From DASVNK01 sp036383895 (GTDB lineage Bacteria; Verrucomicrobiota; Verrucomicrobiia; Limisphaerales; SXQI01): a stretch of 64,000 nt of DNA. Shown piece after piece: positions 17,090 to 26,572 of this stretch. A program made the translations under genes and the position numbers. The stretch is from assembly GCA_036383895.1 (NCBI GenBank), contig DASVNK010000045.1:1-64000 (forward strand), in the 5' to 3' direction. The notes beneath the pieces are model-generated. The model did no database searches. It was not told the origin of the DNA and saw only the letters and a program-made list of their open reading frames with translations. Each line of letters opens with the position of its first letter. Positions within the stretch are counted from its first letter, which is position 1.

Positions 17090-18364
17090 CTAACTCTGCA
17101 TCTGCGCTGGCAAATAAACCGTGAACACGGTCCCCTCGCCCGCATGCGAATACAGATGCACCGCCCCGTGCGCATGCAAGACCAGCCGCTGCACGATCGA
17201 CAATCCCAGCCCAGATCCCTGCCCAGCCGGTTTCGTTGTGAAATACGGTTCGAAGATGCGGTCGAGCAACGTCTCCGCTATGCCCGGTCCATTGTCCCGT
17301 ACAGAAATTGCCACCAGTGGCGCTTTGGGTTCAAACGTCTGCGCGCGCACCAATCGCGTTCCCGCAGCCGATTGCTGGAAAGGACGTGGCGCGTCAGCTG
17401 GTAAATATTTTGCGTAGACTTCCACCCGGTGCCGCTGCTGCGAACATTGCAGCGCGTTGATCGTCAAATTCAGCAACACCTGCAGCAAATCGGTGCGATT
17501 GATCACCGCTGCCACATCCTCCTCCACCGCGTGCATCTCCAGTTCATTCGCCTTGGCGTGCGGATGCGATTTCAAAAGCTCCGCTACGTCGTAGAAGATC
17601 TCGCGAATACCAGCGGTGCTTCCCGCTGTTGCTTTCCCTTCCAGGAAGCTCAAGTAACGGCGCGAAAGTTCGATGCAATTGGTGACCTGCCGCGAAATAT
17701 TCTCCGCGCCGGTCTGCGCCATTTTTAATTGCTGCCCCTGCAACACCTCCGCGCCACGCACTGCATTGGAAATCATCTCCGTGTATCCGGAGATCACCGT
17801 CAGCGGGCCATTGATGTCATGGATGATGCTCGCGTAAATCTCGTTTCTCGTCCGCGCCAGCTCCTCGCGAATTTGTTGGTGATGCACCTCGTTCTGTAAC
17901 TGCGCCAGGTGCTTGTCGTAGGCCGCGGTTTTGCGCGTCACTTCCCGGCGGTCCATCGCAGTGCTCACCGCGCTGCGCAGCGTCGGGAGCTCATACGGTT
18001 TCGTCAGATAATCGCTCGCCCCCAGCCGCATCGCCTGCCGGATGTAATCGATGCTCTCGTAGGCGCTCAGCAAAATCACTTCCACATCGGGATCCACTTC
18101 CTTCAAACGGCCCAGCACATCGAGCCCGTTCATCCCCGGCATCCGAATATCCAGCAAAACTACATCCGCTTTCCGGCCCCCAAAAACCTCGAGCGCCTTT
18201 GCTCCGCAATCCGCCAGCGCCACGGCATAAGTCTCGCGAAACGTAATCCACAACGCGTGTCGAACAGAGGGCTCATCATCTACGATCAGCAGCAACCGGT
18301 CAGGCTGCGCAATCACCGGTTCGCCACTTCCGGCGATCGCATCGGATGTCAATACGGGCAACAT
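17090..18364 (-). CDS. Receiver-histidine kinase protein (PhcQ-like position)
   Basis: The 424-residue protein has an N-terminal receiver domain (~24-145) with acidic pair VDDE, phospho-acceptor VVLLDIRMPGMNG, LLSAYE and the YLTKPYE lysine. A coiled linker leads to the H-box IIHDINGPLTVISGY (~residue 187). The ATPase domain has N-box LLNLTINAL, G1 VRDNGPGI, F-box IFEPYF and G2 GSGLGLSIV, all intact. It has no DNA-binding domain, so it passes a signal on by phosphotransfer rather than binding DNA itself. It is the fourth gene of the operon, 38 bases after the preceding one. PhcQ equivalence is inferred from position and architecture. Confidence 0.85.
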   Translation of the reverse strand: MLPVLTSDAIAGSGEPVIAQPDRLLLIVDDEPSVRHALWITFRETYAVALADCGAKALEVFGGRKADVVLLDIRMPGMNGLDVLGRLKEVDPDVEVILLSAYESIDYIRQAMRLGASDYLTKPYELPTLRSAVSTAMDRREVTRKTAAYDKHLAQLQNEVHHQQIREELARTRNEIYASIIHDINGPLTVISGYTEMISNAVRGAEVLQGQQLKMAQTGAENISRQVTNCIELSRRYLSFLEGKATAGSTAGIREIFYDVAELLKSHPHAKANELEMHAVEEDVAAVINRTDLLQVLLNLTINALQCSQQRHRVEVYAKYLPADAPRPFQQSAAGTRLVRAQTFEPKAPLVAISVRDNGPGIAETLLDRIFEPYFTTKPAGQGSGLGLSIVQRLVLHAHGAVHLYSHAGEGTVFTVYLPAQMQS

Positions 18365-18402
18365 TCGTCAGTCAGTAATAATCAGCACGCTAACTAACAG
18401 AC

Positions 18403-19665
18403 TCACGCTGTTCCTGCGAGTAGTTTCTCCCACAATGCTTCGTTCGCCAGCATCTGCGGTAAAAAGTCCCGATCGTTCTGCACCAGCGACCGTTCCGCCG
18501 GGTTCAACGGCAGCGTCGCCACAAATGTCGTTCCCTCGCCCGGTTGACTCTGCACTTCGATCTTTCCACCGTGATGATAGATAATGAAAAAGCAGGCCAT
18601 CAGGTTAATTCCAAATTCCTGCGGATTGTCCGCGCGAATAAAAAACGGATCGAACACCGACCGGATCGATTCCTGCGCGAGACCAGGTCCGTTGTCGCGC
18701 ACCGTCAGTTTCATTACCGGCTGACCATCTTCCCCGGTTTCCTGCCGTGCGCCGATTTCCACCTTTCCGCCTTCCGGCAGGTTCAGCACTTCATCTTTCA
18801 AAATGAGTTCGAAAAAGCGCGAGAATTTGTAGTGGTCGACATTCAACTTCAGCCCAGCGGGAACGTTGTTTTCGATCCGAATCGTTTTGTCTCCGATCGT
18901 CGTCTTCACTTTCGGAAGCACTTCCGAAATGAACTGCTGCAGATCCACGCTATCCGAAAAACGCGTCGGTTTTTCGCTCGAGGCCAAACCCAGGTCTGTC
19001 AGTAATTCCGTGATTCGCCCTAACTGCTTCTGCACATGTTCGTAAAAATCCCGCCAGAAATTCGGATTTCGTAATTCGTCGATATCCACTTTTTCTTCGC
19101 GCAACTTCTCTGGCGCCAAATCCAGGAAGGTTCGAATCGCAACCAGCGAATTACGAATGTGATGTCCCAGGCCCGCCGCGAGCAATCCAAGGCTCACCAC
19201 CCGGTCCGTGATCATCAGGTTATGCAGCACCGACATCTTTTCCTTCAGCAATTGGTCGCGCTCACGCTGCACAATGTAGAACTCCATCGCCCGTCGAAGA
19301 ATCTCATCAAGCGGGTCCACCTCCCAGGGCTTGTGGATGTACTTATAAATTGCCCCTGAATTCACCGCTTCCACCGCCGCATCAAAATCGGTGTGGGCTG
19401 AAGCCAGAATGCGCAGTATCTTCGGCCGAAGCTGCCGTGACTTCTCCAGCAGTTGCACCCCTCTCTCCCCTGGCATCCGCTGGTCGGAAATCACAATCCC
19501 GATTTCGTCCTTGTGCTGTTCCAGCAGTACAAAACCATCCTGTGCATTTGCCGCGGTATAAACCCGGAACTTATTTTGGAACGCCCGCGTAAAGTATTTC
19601 AGCGATAACTCTTCGTCGTCCACGTAGAGGATCGCGTACTTCTTATAATCGTACAGATTCTGCAT
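18403..19665 (-). CDS. Receiver-(degenerate) histidine kinase protein, PhcR-like
   Basis: The 420-residue protein begins with a receiver (YAILYVDDEELSLKYFTRAF; phospho-acceptor VISDQRMPGERG; lysine in YIHKPWE). A helical linker and H-box GLGHHIRNSLVAI follow. The ATPase part keeps G1 VRDNGPGL and FDPFF but lacks normal N-box asparagines (FFELILKDEVLN). Its G2 box reads EFGINLM instead of GxGLGL. It may bind ATP poorly and act as a phospho-acceptor or scaffold. Ralstonia PhcR likewise joins a receiver to a kinase-like domain without a DNA-binding domain. The gene lies 2 bases after the big kinase gene, so translation is probably coupled. Confidence 0.85.
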   Translation of the reverse strand: MQNLYDYKKYAILYVDDEELSLKYFTRAFQNKFRVYTAANAQDGFVLLEQHKDEIGIVISDQRMPGERGVQLLEKSRQLRPKILRILASAHTDFDAAVEAVNSGAIYKYIHKPWEVDPLDEILRRAMEFYIVQRERDQLLKEKMSVLHNLMITDRVVSLGLLAAGLGHHIRNSLVAIRTFLDLAPEKLREEKVDIDELRNPNFWRDFYEHVQKQLGRITELLTDLGLASSEKPTRFSDSVDLQQFISEVLPKVKTTIGDKTIRIENNVPAGLKLNVDHYKFSRFFELILKDEVLNLPEGGKVEIGARQETGEDGQPVMKLTVRDNGPGLAQESIRSVFDPFFIRADNPQEFGINLMACFFIIYHHGGKIEVQSQPGEGTTFVATLPLNPAERSLVQNDRDFLPQMLANEALWEKLLAGTA

Positions 19666-19667
19666 AA

Positions 19668-22505
19668 CTAATCCTGGCTCAATGGCTCCTTCTCACTCGT
19701 TTTCTCGGCCGGAAATTCCAGCGTAAACTCACAAAACTGTCCCAACTCCGATTTGACCGTGATCCTTCCCCCATGCGCCTCGAGGATCCGGTAACAAATA
19801 CTCAACCCCAAACCCATGCCTTCGCCCACATCCTTCGTCGTAAAGAATGGGTCGAAAATGCGCGAGATATTTTCAGGAGCGATTCCAGGACCATTGTCCC
19901 GGATCACCAAAAGGAATTTGTCGTCCCGGTGCAAGCCTGCGATCTCTATCATGGGTTTATCGGCGCCAAAATCCTTCTTCTTGAGAGCATCCAGCGCGTT
20001 CTGCGTCAGGTTCAACAGCACTTGAATCAACTGGTGCCGATTGCCCCAAACCGTCGCGCCTGCCTTAACGTTCTGCACCAGGTCTACCCGCTCTTTCCAC
20101 TCGTGGCTCATAAACCGCAACGTGGTGCTGATCAGGTTCTCAACCGCCACATCCTCAAACATTTCCGTGTTGGGATGCGAAAACGACCGCAGGTCCGAAA
20201 CGATATGGCGCACGCGATCAATCCCTTCTTCAATGTCCTTGAGCGTGTCGTCGTACTCCTCACGGTCTCCTTCCGGCAACTGCTTCGCCTGGCGCCGCAG
20301 GATATGCGTCGCCGTCTTCGCGAAATTCAGCGGATTGTTGATCTCGTGGATAATTCCCGCGCTCATTCGCCCCAGCGATGCCAGCTTCTCGCTTTGCACC
20401 AACTGTGACTCTGTCTCTTTCAACTGCTCCAGCGTCGCTTCAAGAATCTGGTTCTGCCTCGTCACTTGCCGCTGATATTCGTGCGAATCAATCAAGTTCT
20501 TGATCCGCACATGAAGCTCCGTCGTCGAAAATGGCTTCGCCAGAAAATCGCTCGCCCCCGCGGCCAGCGCCTGCAACTTTGTCTCCTCGTCCGCTCGTGC
20601 CGTGAGCAGGACAATCGGAATGCGTTTCGTCGAAGTCCGCGTCCGCAATTCTCGGCAAACCTGCAACCCATCCTTCTCCGGCATCATCATGTCCAATAGC
20701 ACAATGTCCGGCAGGAATTGGCACGCCTTCTCAAACGCCTGCGTTCCGTCCACCGCTTCAATCACGTTGTATTGCGCAGCCAATTGCGATTTCAAAAACC
20801 GCAGCATGTCCGGTTCATCATCCGCCACCAGAACCTTCGGTCCCTTCTTCCCCGCCGAGTCCACCTCGATCGGCCGGATCGAATCGTGCACCGACGTCAT
20901 CGATGGGAAAAACTCCGCGCGCCGATACAACGTTGCCAGCCATTGTTCTCCCAATCGTTCTTCCGCTTTCGTACCCGATTCAGTCGGCGCTCCTCTGCCC
21001 GGTGACAGGGCTGGCCCAGCGGCTTCTAATGCTTTCACTTCAAAATCACTCGCGGCGCGATACGGCAACGTGATCGTAAATGTCGTCCCTCGATTCACCT
21101 CACTCTGCACAACGACCTCCCCGCCCTGCACTTCCACCAACTCTTTCACCAAGGCCAATCCAATCCCCGCTCCCTGAAACTTCCTCTGCGCCGACGTATC
21201 CGCCTGCCAAAACCTACTGAACACATGCTCCATGTTCTCCTTCGAAATCCCCATCCCCGTGTCCCGCACTTTAACTTCCAAATACCCCTCGACCTTCTCG
21301 ACCCGCACTTCAACCACCCCATTCGCCGGCGTGAACTTCACCGCATTGAAAACTAGATTCAGCAATATCTTTTCCCATTTGTCCCGATCCGCCAAAACCG
21401 TTCCCACCTCCGCACCCACAATAGCCTCCAGGCGAATCTTCTTATCCGCCGCCACATTCTTCACGTTCTGCACCAACCCCCGAATAAACGCCTCAAAATC
21501 CAGCGGCTCCGCCCGCACTTCCATCCGCCCCGATTCCAACCGCACCAAATCCAGCAAGTCGTTAATCAGCTTCAACAGCCGCATCCCGTTCCCCTGCATC
21601 GTCGCCAGCAACTCCCGCATCTGCGGCGCCATCGCCGCCGCCGGATTCTTACTCTGCACGATCAAGCTCTCCAGCGGCGCCAGCAGCAACGTCAACGGCG
21701 TCCGCAACTCATGGCTGATATTGGCAAAGAACCGGCTTTTGATCTCATCCAGTTCCTTCAGCTTCCGATGATTCTCCTCCAACTCCTTCTTGTTCTTATC
21801 CAACTCGAACAACAACGCGTACTCGCGAAATCTCAATCGATAATGATACCCGCTCCCCGCCACGACAATGATCCCCGTCAGCACCAGAAAGTACACATTG
21901 TTAGCAAAGTCTTCCCGTTGCTCAGTTAAAAATCTGGGCTGATACCACAGGCACGCACCCAGATACATCAGTAATACTGTCCCGGTCGCGATCAAGCTCT
22001 CGCGCAACGTCCAGTGCAGAATGAATCCCACCACCAGCAACACCAGATTCAACCCAGCGTAATAATGCGATCCAGCGCCTTCCTCGCTCGCAATCATCGC
22101 CGAAATGAAAAACGCCGGCAGCAACGCCAAAATAATTCCGAGCGTTCGATAATTCCTGCGTCCCACCTCCGAACGCACCACCATCCAAAACACCCCAATC
22201 AACACCGAGCAACAGATCCGGAATAGAAAGAATTTCTTGATTACCTCCGGCCGGTCGGGATAGGTGAAGAAATCCAGAATCACCCCAGCCGGCATCAACA
22301 CCATCCCCAGAACACATCCCAACTTGATGTTGTTGATCGTGATCTGCTGGTCGTACCGGGCAAAACTCTCCTGCAACTCGCGTTCATCCCCCGGCTCGGC
22401 GTCACTCGCCGCGCGTCTTACCTCCACGTCCTTTTCCGGCGGCGCGGTCGCGTGCGGCAATTGGATGGTCACATCAGTTGCCATTGCCTGGTTTCCGAAC
22501 TTCAA
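19668..22505 (-). CDS. Six-TM hybrid sensor kinase with two kinase modules (PhcS-like)
   Basis: The 945-residue protein has six hydrophobic segments between about residues 57 and 225, a membrane sensor of the size found in PhcS-type kinases. A coiled linker leads to kinase module 1 (H-box ISHELRTPLTLLLAP at ~265; G1 VRDTGMGI; G2 GAGIGLALV). A receiver follows at ~557-680 (VADDEP, VLLDMMMPEKDG, FLAKPFS), then kinase module 2 (H-box GIIHEINNPLNFA at ~720; N-box LLNLTQNALDAL; G1 VIRDNGPGI; G2 GMGLGLSIC). All boxes look active. The start overlaps the methyltransferase gene by 32 bases, or 11 if ATG 22484 is used. Predicted to sense an excreted signal and feed the two downstream receiver-kinases. 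Confidence 0.88.
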   Translation of the reverse strand: MKFGNQAMATDVTIQLPHATAPPEKDVEVRRAASDAEPGDERELQESFARYDQQITINNIKLGCVLGMVLMPAGVILDFFTYPDRPEVIKKFFLFRICCSVLIGVFWMVVRSEVGRRNYRTLGIILALLPAFFISAMIASEEGAGSHYYAGLNLVLLVVGFILHWTLRESLIATGTVLLMYLGACLWYQPRFLTEQREDFANNVYFLVLTGIIVVAGSGYHYRLRFREYALLFELDKNKKELEENHRKLKELDEIKSRFFANISHELRTPLTLLLAPLESLIVQSKNPAAAMAPQMRELLATMQGNGMRLLKLINDLLDLVRLESGRMEVRAEPLDFEAFIRGLVQNVKNVAADKKIRLEAIVGAEVGTVLADRDKWEKILLNLVFNAVKFTPANGVVEVRVEKVEGYLEVKVRDTGMGISKENMEHVFSRFWQADTSAQRKFQGAGIGLALVKELVEVQGGEVVVQSEVNRGTTFTITLPYRAASDFEVKALEAAGPALSPGRGAPTESGTKAEERLGEQWLATLYRRAEFFPSMTSVHDSIRPIEVDSAGKKGPKVLVADDEPDMLRFLKSQLAAQYNVIEAVDGTQAFEKACQFLPDIVLLDMMMPEKDGLQVCRELRTRTSTKRIPIVLLTARADEETKLQALAAGASDFLAKPFSTTELHVRIKNLIDSHEYQRQVTRQNQILEATLEQLKETESQLVQSEKLASLGRMSAGIIHEINNPLNFAKTATHILRRQAKQLPEGDREEYDDTLKDIEEGIDRVRHIVSDLRSFSHPNTEMFEDVAVENLISTTLRFMSHEWKERVDLVQNVKAGATVWGNRHQLIQVLLNLTQNALDALKKKDFGADKPMIEIAGLHRDDKFLLVIRDNGPGIAPENISRIFDPFFTTKDVGEGMGLGLSICYRILEAHGGRITVKSELGQFCEFTLEFPAEKTSEKEPLSQD

Positions 22506-23916
22506 TAAAGACGTTCACCCCAGTCTGTTCGTGCGTCACGCTGAATTGCCCCGGCCCAGCCTTCTCCGGATTCAACGCCGCAAACTGCGCCTCATTGCGG
22601 CAGATCAGATGCCACTCGAGTATGAATTCCATCGAATGTCTAAACGGCTTCGACGCGTCGACGTTCGTCGCGATCAACAACCCGCCCGGCGCCAGCAGAT
22701 CATAGAAAATATTCATCAACCGCTTGCAGATGCGGTCACTCATATAATCAAAAAGTCCGGCGCAATACACAAGATCATAAGTGCCCGGCATCATCTCCGA
22801 CCCGGGTCGCACCGCCTCCTTCAATATCTGGTGCACCGACTTTTTGTAGAAATTCAATTCGGTCTCCCGTCGAGTCGTCGTCCGCACATCCTTCAACAAA
22901 CCGCTCGCGTGTTCGATTGTCTCGTCGTTGAAGTCCAACAGCGTAAATGTCGCCCGATCAGAAATATCGTGCTGCCGCATGAAATCCTGGATTTCCTTCG
23001 CCGGCCCGCAACCCAGATTGAAAATCTTCGCCCTTCGCCCCAACCGATGCACCCGCGTCGTCTCTTCATCCAATCGCTTCGTCAGATACCGAATCCGATT
23101 CCGATGCGCCTCCGCCGGCGGATTTTTGAGGAAACAAACATTAACGATCTTCGCGAACAAACTCGCGCCCTCATACGGGTCCCGCAGAATCATGTTCACC
23201 ATCTCGTAATCACCCGCGTAACCCAACGGCTTGTGATACGTCCGGTAAACAAAGGGCGAACACAGCACCAGCGGATGCAACAATCTCTTCGCGAACGCCC
23301 GATGCACCGGCCGCAATTCCGGCTCCACGCTGTCGCTGATCTGGTCGAACTTTGAAAACCAGGACCCCACCGTCGGCAGAATCGGCTCCTCCAACTCCGC
23401 GATCACCGTTCGCTCGATCGCGCTCCGATCCCCGTTAGGCTCTGACCGAATCCCCAACTCCACCTGCTCCAGCCACCGCCGCAGATCCATCAACATCGTC
23501 TGCAAATCCGCCACCGCCGCCTTAAATGTCGGCACGATCCGTTCGATCTTCTGCCATTCCTGGAGGAACTGCCCGAACTCCTCCCGCAGACGATTCGGCG
23601 TCATCACGCTCGAAAACTGGTCTACATCCAGCCACGATTCGTCCAGCGTTGCCTCGCACACCAGCATAATGCCGGTGTTCACCACGTTCGAAATGACCGC
23701 CCGCCCGGAATACATAATCCGGTCGTTGATCACGATCTTGAACTCCGAAAGGACCTCGGAAAGCTGAAGTATGCTGTAGGGGTTATAAACCTCGAAAACC
23801 ACCAGGTATCGCGTCAACCGCAATACCCCGGCCCGCACCTCGAGCCCTTGGCTGTTCCGCGCCAGAATGAAACTATCCTTCTCCCCACTGGTCGACGTAA
23901 TCAGCTTACTATCCAT
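22474..23916 (-). CDS. PhcB-like SAM-dependent methyltransferase (3-hydroxy fatty acid methyl ester synthesis)
   Basis: The 480-residue protein has an N-terminal PilZ-like beta domain (~25-120, LEVRAGVLRLTRYLVVFEV). A helical middle region carries LGYAGDYEMVNMI and SLFAKIVNVCFL, motifs I associate with PhcB. A Rossmann methyltransferase follows (IFNLGCGPAKE at ~297, then FTLLDFNDETIEHA, YDLVYCAGLFDYM and LLAPGGLLIATNV). In Ralstonia, PhcB methylates a 3-hydroxy fatty acid to make the diffusible quorum signal. The gene is first in the operon, directly before a six-TM sensor kinase and two receiver-kinases, the phcBSR(Q) order. The exact fatty-acid substrate cannot be told. Confidence 0.82.
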   Translation of the reverse strand: MDSKLITSTSGEKDSFILARNSQGLEVRAGVLRLTRYLVVFEVYNPYSILQLSEVLSEFKIVINDRIMYSGRAVISNVVNTGIMLVCEATLDESWLDVDQFSSVMTPNRLREEFGQFLQEWQKIERIVPTFKAAVADLQTMLMDLRRWLEQVELGIRSEPNGDRSAIERTVIAELEEPILPTVGSWFSKFDQISDSVEPELRPVHRAFAKRLLHPLVLCSPFVYRTYHKPLGYAGDYEMVNMILRDPYEGASLFAKIVNVCFLKNPPAEAHRNRIRYLTKRLDEETTRVHRLGRRAKIFNLGCGPAKEIQDFMRQHDISDRATFTLLDFNDETIEHASGLLKDVRTTTRRETELNFYKKSVHQILKEAVRPGSEMMPGTYDLVYCAGLFDYMSDRICKRLMNIFYDLLAPGGLLIATNVDASKPFRHSMEFILEWHLICRNEAQFAALNPEKAGPGQFSVTHEQTGVNVFIEVRKPGNGN

Positions 23917-24253
23917 GTCTTAGGACGAATCTCGTCTGTCTGAAATCACTTCACATCAGCAGTACGCAAAACGGCTGCGCTCCCACCAATGCCTTTTACG
24001 CAGGAACCGTTTGGCCCCGGACAATAGACCCTACTTCCCGCGTTATCAACAAATCGTCACGTCGCCGCGCAAAATGTAGAAAAACATGATGGACAACTGC
24101 TTCGCCACTGCTGGATCGACAGTGGCACGCCCATCCGCCCGCGAAGAGTGTACAATGTGTTTACAGAAATCTACTTATTTTTTTGCGACATTCATTGATT
24201 TCCCCCCTTTAGTACCATTGTTAGTTCTCCAAACCCAAACATTCTCTCCGCTT
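23917..24253 (+). other. Divergent intergenic region, phc-like operon / WD40 gene
   Basis: This stretch of 337 bases separates two divergent genes, so it must hold both promoters. I see a T-run at 24177-24184 and scattered AT-rich words (TACAAT at 24151) but no convincing -35/-10 pair, operator palindrome or RNA hairpin. An in-frame upstream ATG at 24086 exists, but the translated 56 residues do not look like protein. Confidence 0.5.
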
Positions 24254-26254
24254 ATGGTTCAGCACCCACTTGCCTTTGTCCTCTCGATTCTATTCGCCGC
24301 ATTCCCGGCACTCGCCGACGTAGTCACCACTTCCAAGCGCCTCTTCGGCCTTGGCGATGCCACCGTCGTCGCCGCTTCACCCGATCTCCGCTACATCACC
24401 ACTGGCGGACAAGGCGGCGCCTTTCTCTGGAACGCCACCGACGGCACTCTCCTCCACCGTCTCGACGTCGAATGGTGGGCCACCGCCCTCGCCTTCTCTC
24501 CCACCACCAATCTCCTTGCCGTCGCCACCCGCCAACGCATCCTTCTCTTCGACACCGAATCCGGCAAGCAAGCCGCCGAACTCCTCGGCCATGATGGCGA
24601 AATCTATCGCCTCACATTCTCTCCCGACGGCCAACGCCTCATCTCTGCCAGTTCCGACAACACCGCCCGTGTCTGGTCCATCGCCACGGGTCTGCAGGAA
24701 CATCAAGTCCACACTCCCGGCTCGCCCATCGGCGACGTTTCCATCTCCCGCGATGGCCAGAAACTCGCCACTGTCGACACCTTCCTCACCAACTGCGTAA
24801 AAATCTGGGACGTCGAAACTGAACGCCTCCTTCAAGTCATCCCAAAAACAAACTGGACCGGCCAATGGTGCCGCTTCGCCCCCGACGGCAACCTCCTCGT
24901 CGTCGGCAGCGATCGCACCGTCGTCCTTTGGAATGCCGAAACCGCCGTCCAAATGCGCGCCTTCACCGGCGTCACCGGCGCCGTCTCCATGATCTCCGAT
25001 CTCTGGATGCCGAACGACCAAACCCTCGCCGCCATCGCCAGCGACGGAAATGTCTACCTCTGGAACTTCGAAACCGCCGCGCTCACTCTCAAAATCACCG
25101 GCACAAACCTCGTTGCTGCCGCCGGTGTTCCCGGCGATTTCCTCACCGTCAGTTCCGCCATGGATTGGAACGTCCGCCTCCGCCAACTCCCCGGCAATGA
25201 CGTCATCCGCACCTTCAAAGGTCACACCACCTCCGTCCAGGCCGGCGTCGCTTTCTCGCCCGATGGACGCTACGTCCTCACCGGCGGCACCGAAATTTCC
25301 ACCCGCCTCTGGGATCGCAAAACCGCGCAGCCCGTGCGCGAATTCACCGGCACCGGCATCGGCACCATGGCCGCAATTTTCTCTCCGAACGGTTCCAATA
25401 TTCTCACCACCATCGGCCTCCCCACTCCCGGCGCTCGCCTCTGGAACACCGAATCCGGCGAACTCATCCGCGAATTCCGCTGGACCGGCAGTTGGCCCAT
25501 GGGCGCGATCTTCTCGCCCGACGGCACAAAAATCGCCGTGCACGAACAAGTCGGCAACGTCCGCATCTTCGACGTCACCACCGGCGCGAGCATCCGCACC
25601 CTCGCCAGCGGTGCCTTCTATGGCGAAATGGCTTTCTCACCCAACGCTCCCCTCTTCGCCACCACCAGCGGGCAATCCGGCGTCGCTCTCTTCAACTACG
25701 TAACCGGCCAGCATCTCCACACCTTCTTCCTCGATGCCGGGCCCGTCAGCGCCGTCGAATTCTCGCCCGATGGCCAAACCCTCCTCATCGCCTGGAGCGA
25801 AGGCGGCATCCATCTCTTCAATCCCGAAACCTTCGCCCTCCGCCGCGAATTCCCCTCCAAACCCGCTTTCCTCGAAGCCGTAAAATTTTCGCCGAACGGA
25901 AAATACCTCCTCACCGGCGAAGGCTGGCCCCTTTTCACCGCCACCCTCTGGGATGCCGAACGCTCCGAAGAACTCCGCAGCTTCGCCGGCCACAAGTGGG
26001 TCGTCAGCGCCCTCGCCTTCAGCGCCAACAACGCCAGCATCCTCACCGGCGCCGAACTCGTCCGCGAATGGTCCATCGCCGACCTCGCCGCCAACCTCCA
26101 GATCCACCCCACCCAAATCACCTGGTCCCTTGGTCAACTCCAACACACCCCCAACCTCTCCACCGACTGGCAAACCCTCACCAACGCCAGCCCCTACCCA
26201 ATTTCAAAAAACCTCCCTACCGACTTCTTTCGACTCCGCCTCCCGGAGGATTAA
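24254..26254 (+). CDS. Secreted WD40-repeat beta-propeller protein
   Basis: The 666-residue protein has a signal peptide MVQHPLAFVLSILFAAFPALA. About 13 WD40-type blades follow, such as FSPDGQRLISASSDNTARVW, LAVATRQRILLFD and FSPDGRYVLTGGT. They are usually read as protein-interaction surfaces. The last ~45 residues (TWSLGQLQHTPNLSTDWQTL, FFRLRLPED) match the C-terminal end typical of Verrucomicrobia exported proteins. Start chosen at the ATG directly before the signal peptide. Codons are strongly C-rich at third positions, giving deceptive long frames on the other strand. No enzyme motif is present; a scaffold or sensing role is guessed. Confidence 0.85.
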   Translation: MVQHPLAFVLSILFAAFPALADVVTTSKRLFGLGDATVVAASPDLRYITTGGQGGAFLWNATDGTLLHRLDVEWWATALAFSPTTNLLAVATRQRILLFDTESGKQAAELLGHDGEIYRLTFSPDGQRLISASSDNTARVWSIATGLQEHQVHTPGSPIGDVSISRDGQKLATVDTFLTNCVKIWDVETERLLQVIPKTNWTGQWCRFAPDGNLLVVGSDRTVVLWNAETAVQMRAFTGVTGAVSMISDLWMPNDQTLAAIASDGNVYLWNFETAALTLKITGTNLVAAAGVPGDFLTVSSAMDWNVRLRQLPGNDVIRTFKGHTTSVQAGVAFSPDGRYVLTGGTEISTRLWDRKTAQPVREFTGTGIGTMAAIFSPNGSNILTTIGLPTPGARLWNTESGELIREFRWTGSWPMGAIFSPDGTKIAVHEQVGNVRIFDVTTGASIRTLASGAFYGEMAFSPNAPLFATTSGQSGVALFNYVTGQHLHTFFLDAGPVSAVEFSPDGQTLLIAWSEGGIHLFNPETFALRREFPSKPAFLEAVKFSPNGKYLLTGEGWPLFTATLWDAERSEELRSFAGHKWVVSALAFSANNASILTGAELVREWSIADLAANLQIHPTQITWSLGQLQHTPNLSTDWQTLTNASPYPISKNLPTDFFRLRLPED

Positions 26255-26326
26255 CGCGCCCCGCGCTTCACGCACCAGGTAGAACAGATTGAATTACCCC
26301 ACCATTCCATTAAACTCTGGTATCTG

Positions 26327-26572
26327 ATGGTTGCGCAGAAGTCATCCGCCCCGCGCGAACGCCTCATGGACCCATGGTGGCGCAAGGCACGCATCGGCGC
26401 GCGCCTCATCCAAAAGCGAGAAGAAGGAAAACCCTGGACCGACCGTGATAAACGACTCGCGCGACTCCTCGCCGAAGATCGCGGCGTCACAAACCGTCTC
26501 CTCGATCAGGCTTGGTGGTCGTTAAGAGCAAGAAAACGTTATGGACCTGGACTCATGGGCTGGTTCAATTGA
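26327..26572 (+). CDS. Small basic protein, possible partner of the nucleotidyltransferase
   Basis: The 81-residue protein is rich in Arg, Lys and Trp (MDPWWRKARIGARLIQKREE). It shows two likely helices and no signal or membrane segment. It overlaps the next gene by 32 bases in a different frame, so the two are surely co-transcribed. The pairing of a small basic protein with a nucleotidyltransferase-fold protein resembles type IV or MNT-type toxin-antitoxin modules. I do not recognise the family, and the assignment as an antitoxin or DNA-binding partner is inference only. Confidence 0.55.
   Translation: MVAQKSSAPRERLMDPWWRKARIGARLIQKREEGKPWTDRDKRLARLLAEDRGVTNRLLDQAWWSLRARKRYGPGLMGWFN

Noticed and set aside
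24377..25549. 390-residue open frame on the minus strand across the WD40 gene
   Set aside because: It is Gly/Glu/Asp-rich and is explained by the strong third-position C bias of the WD40 gene.
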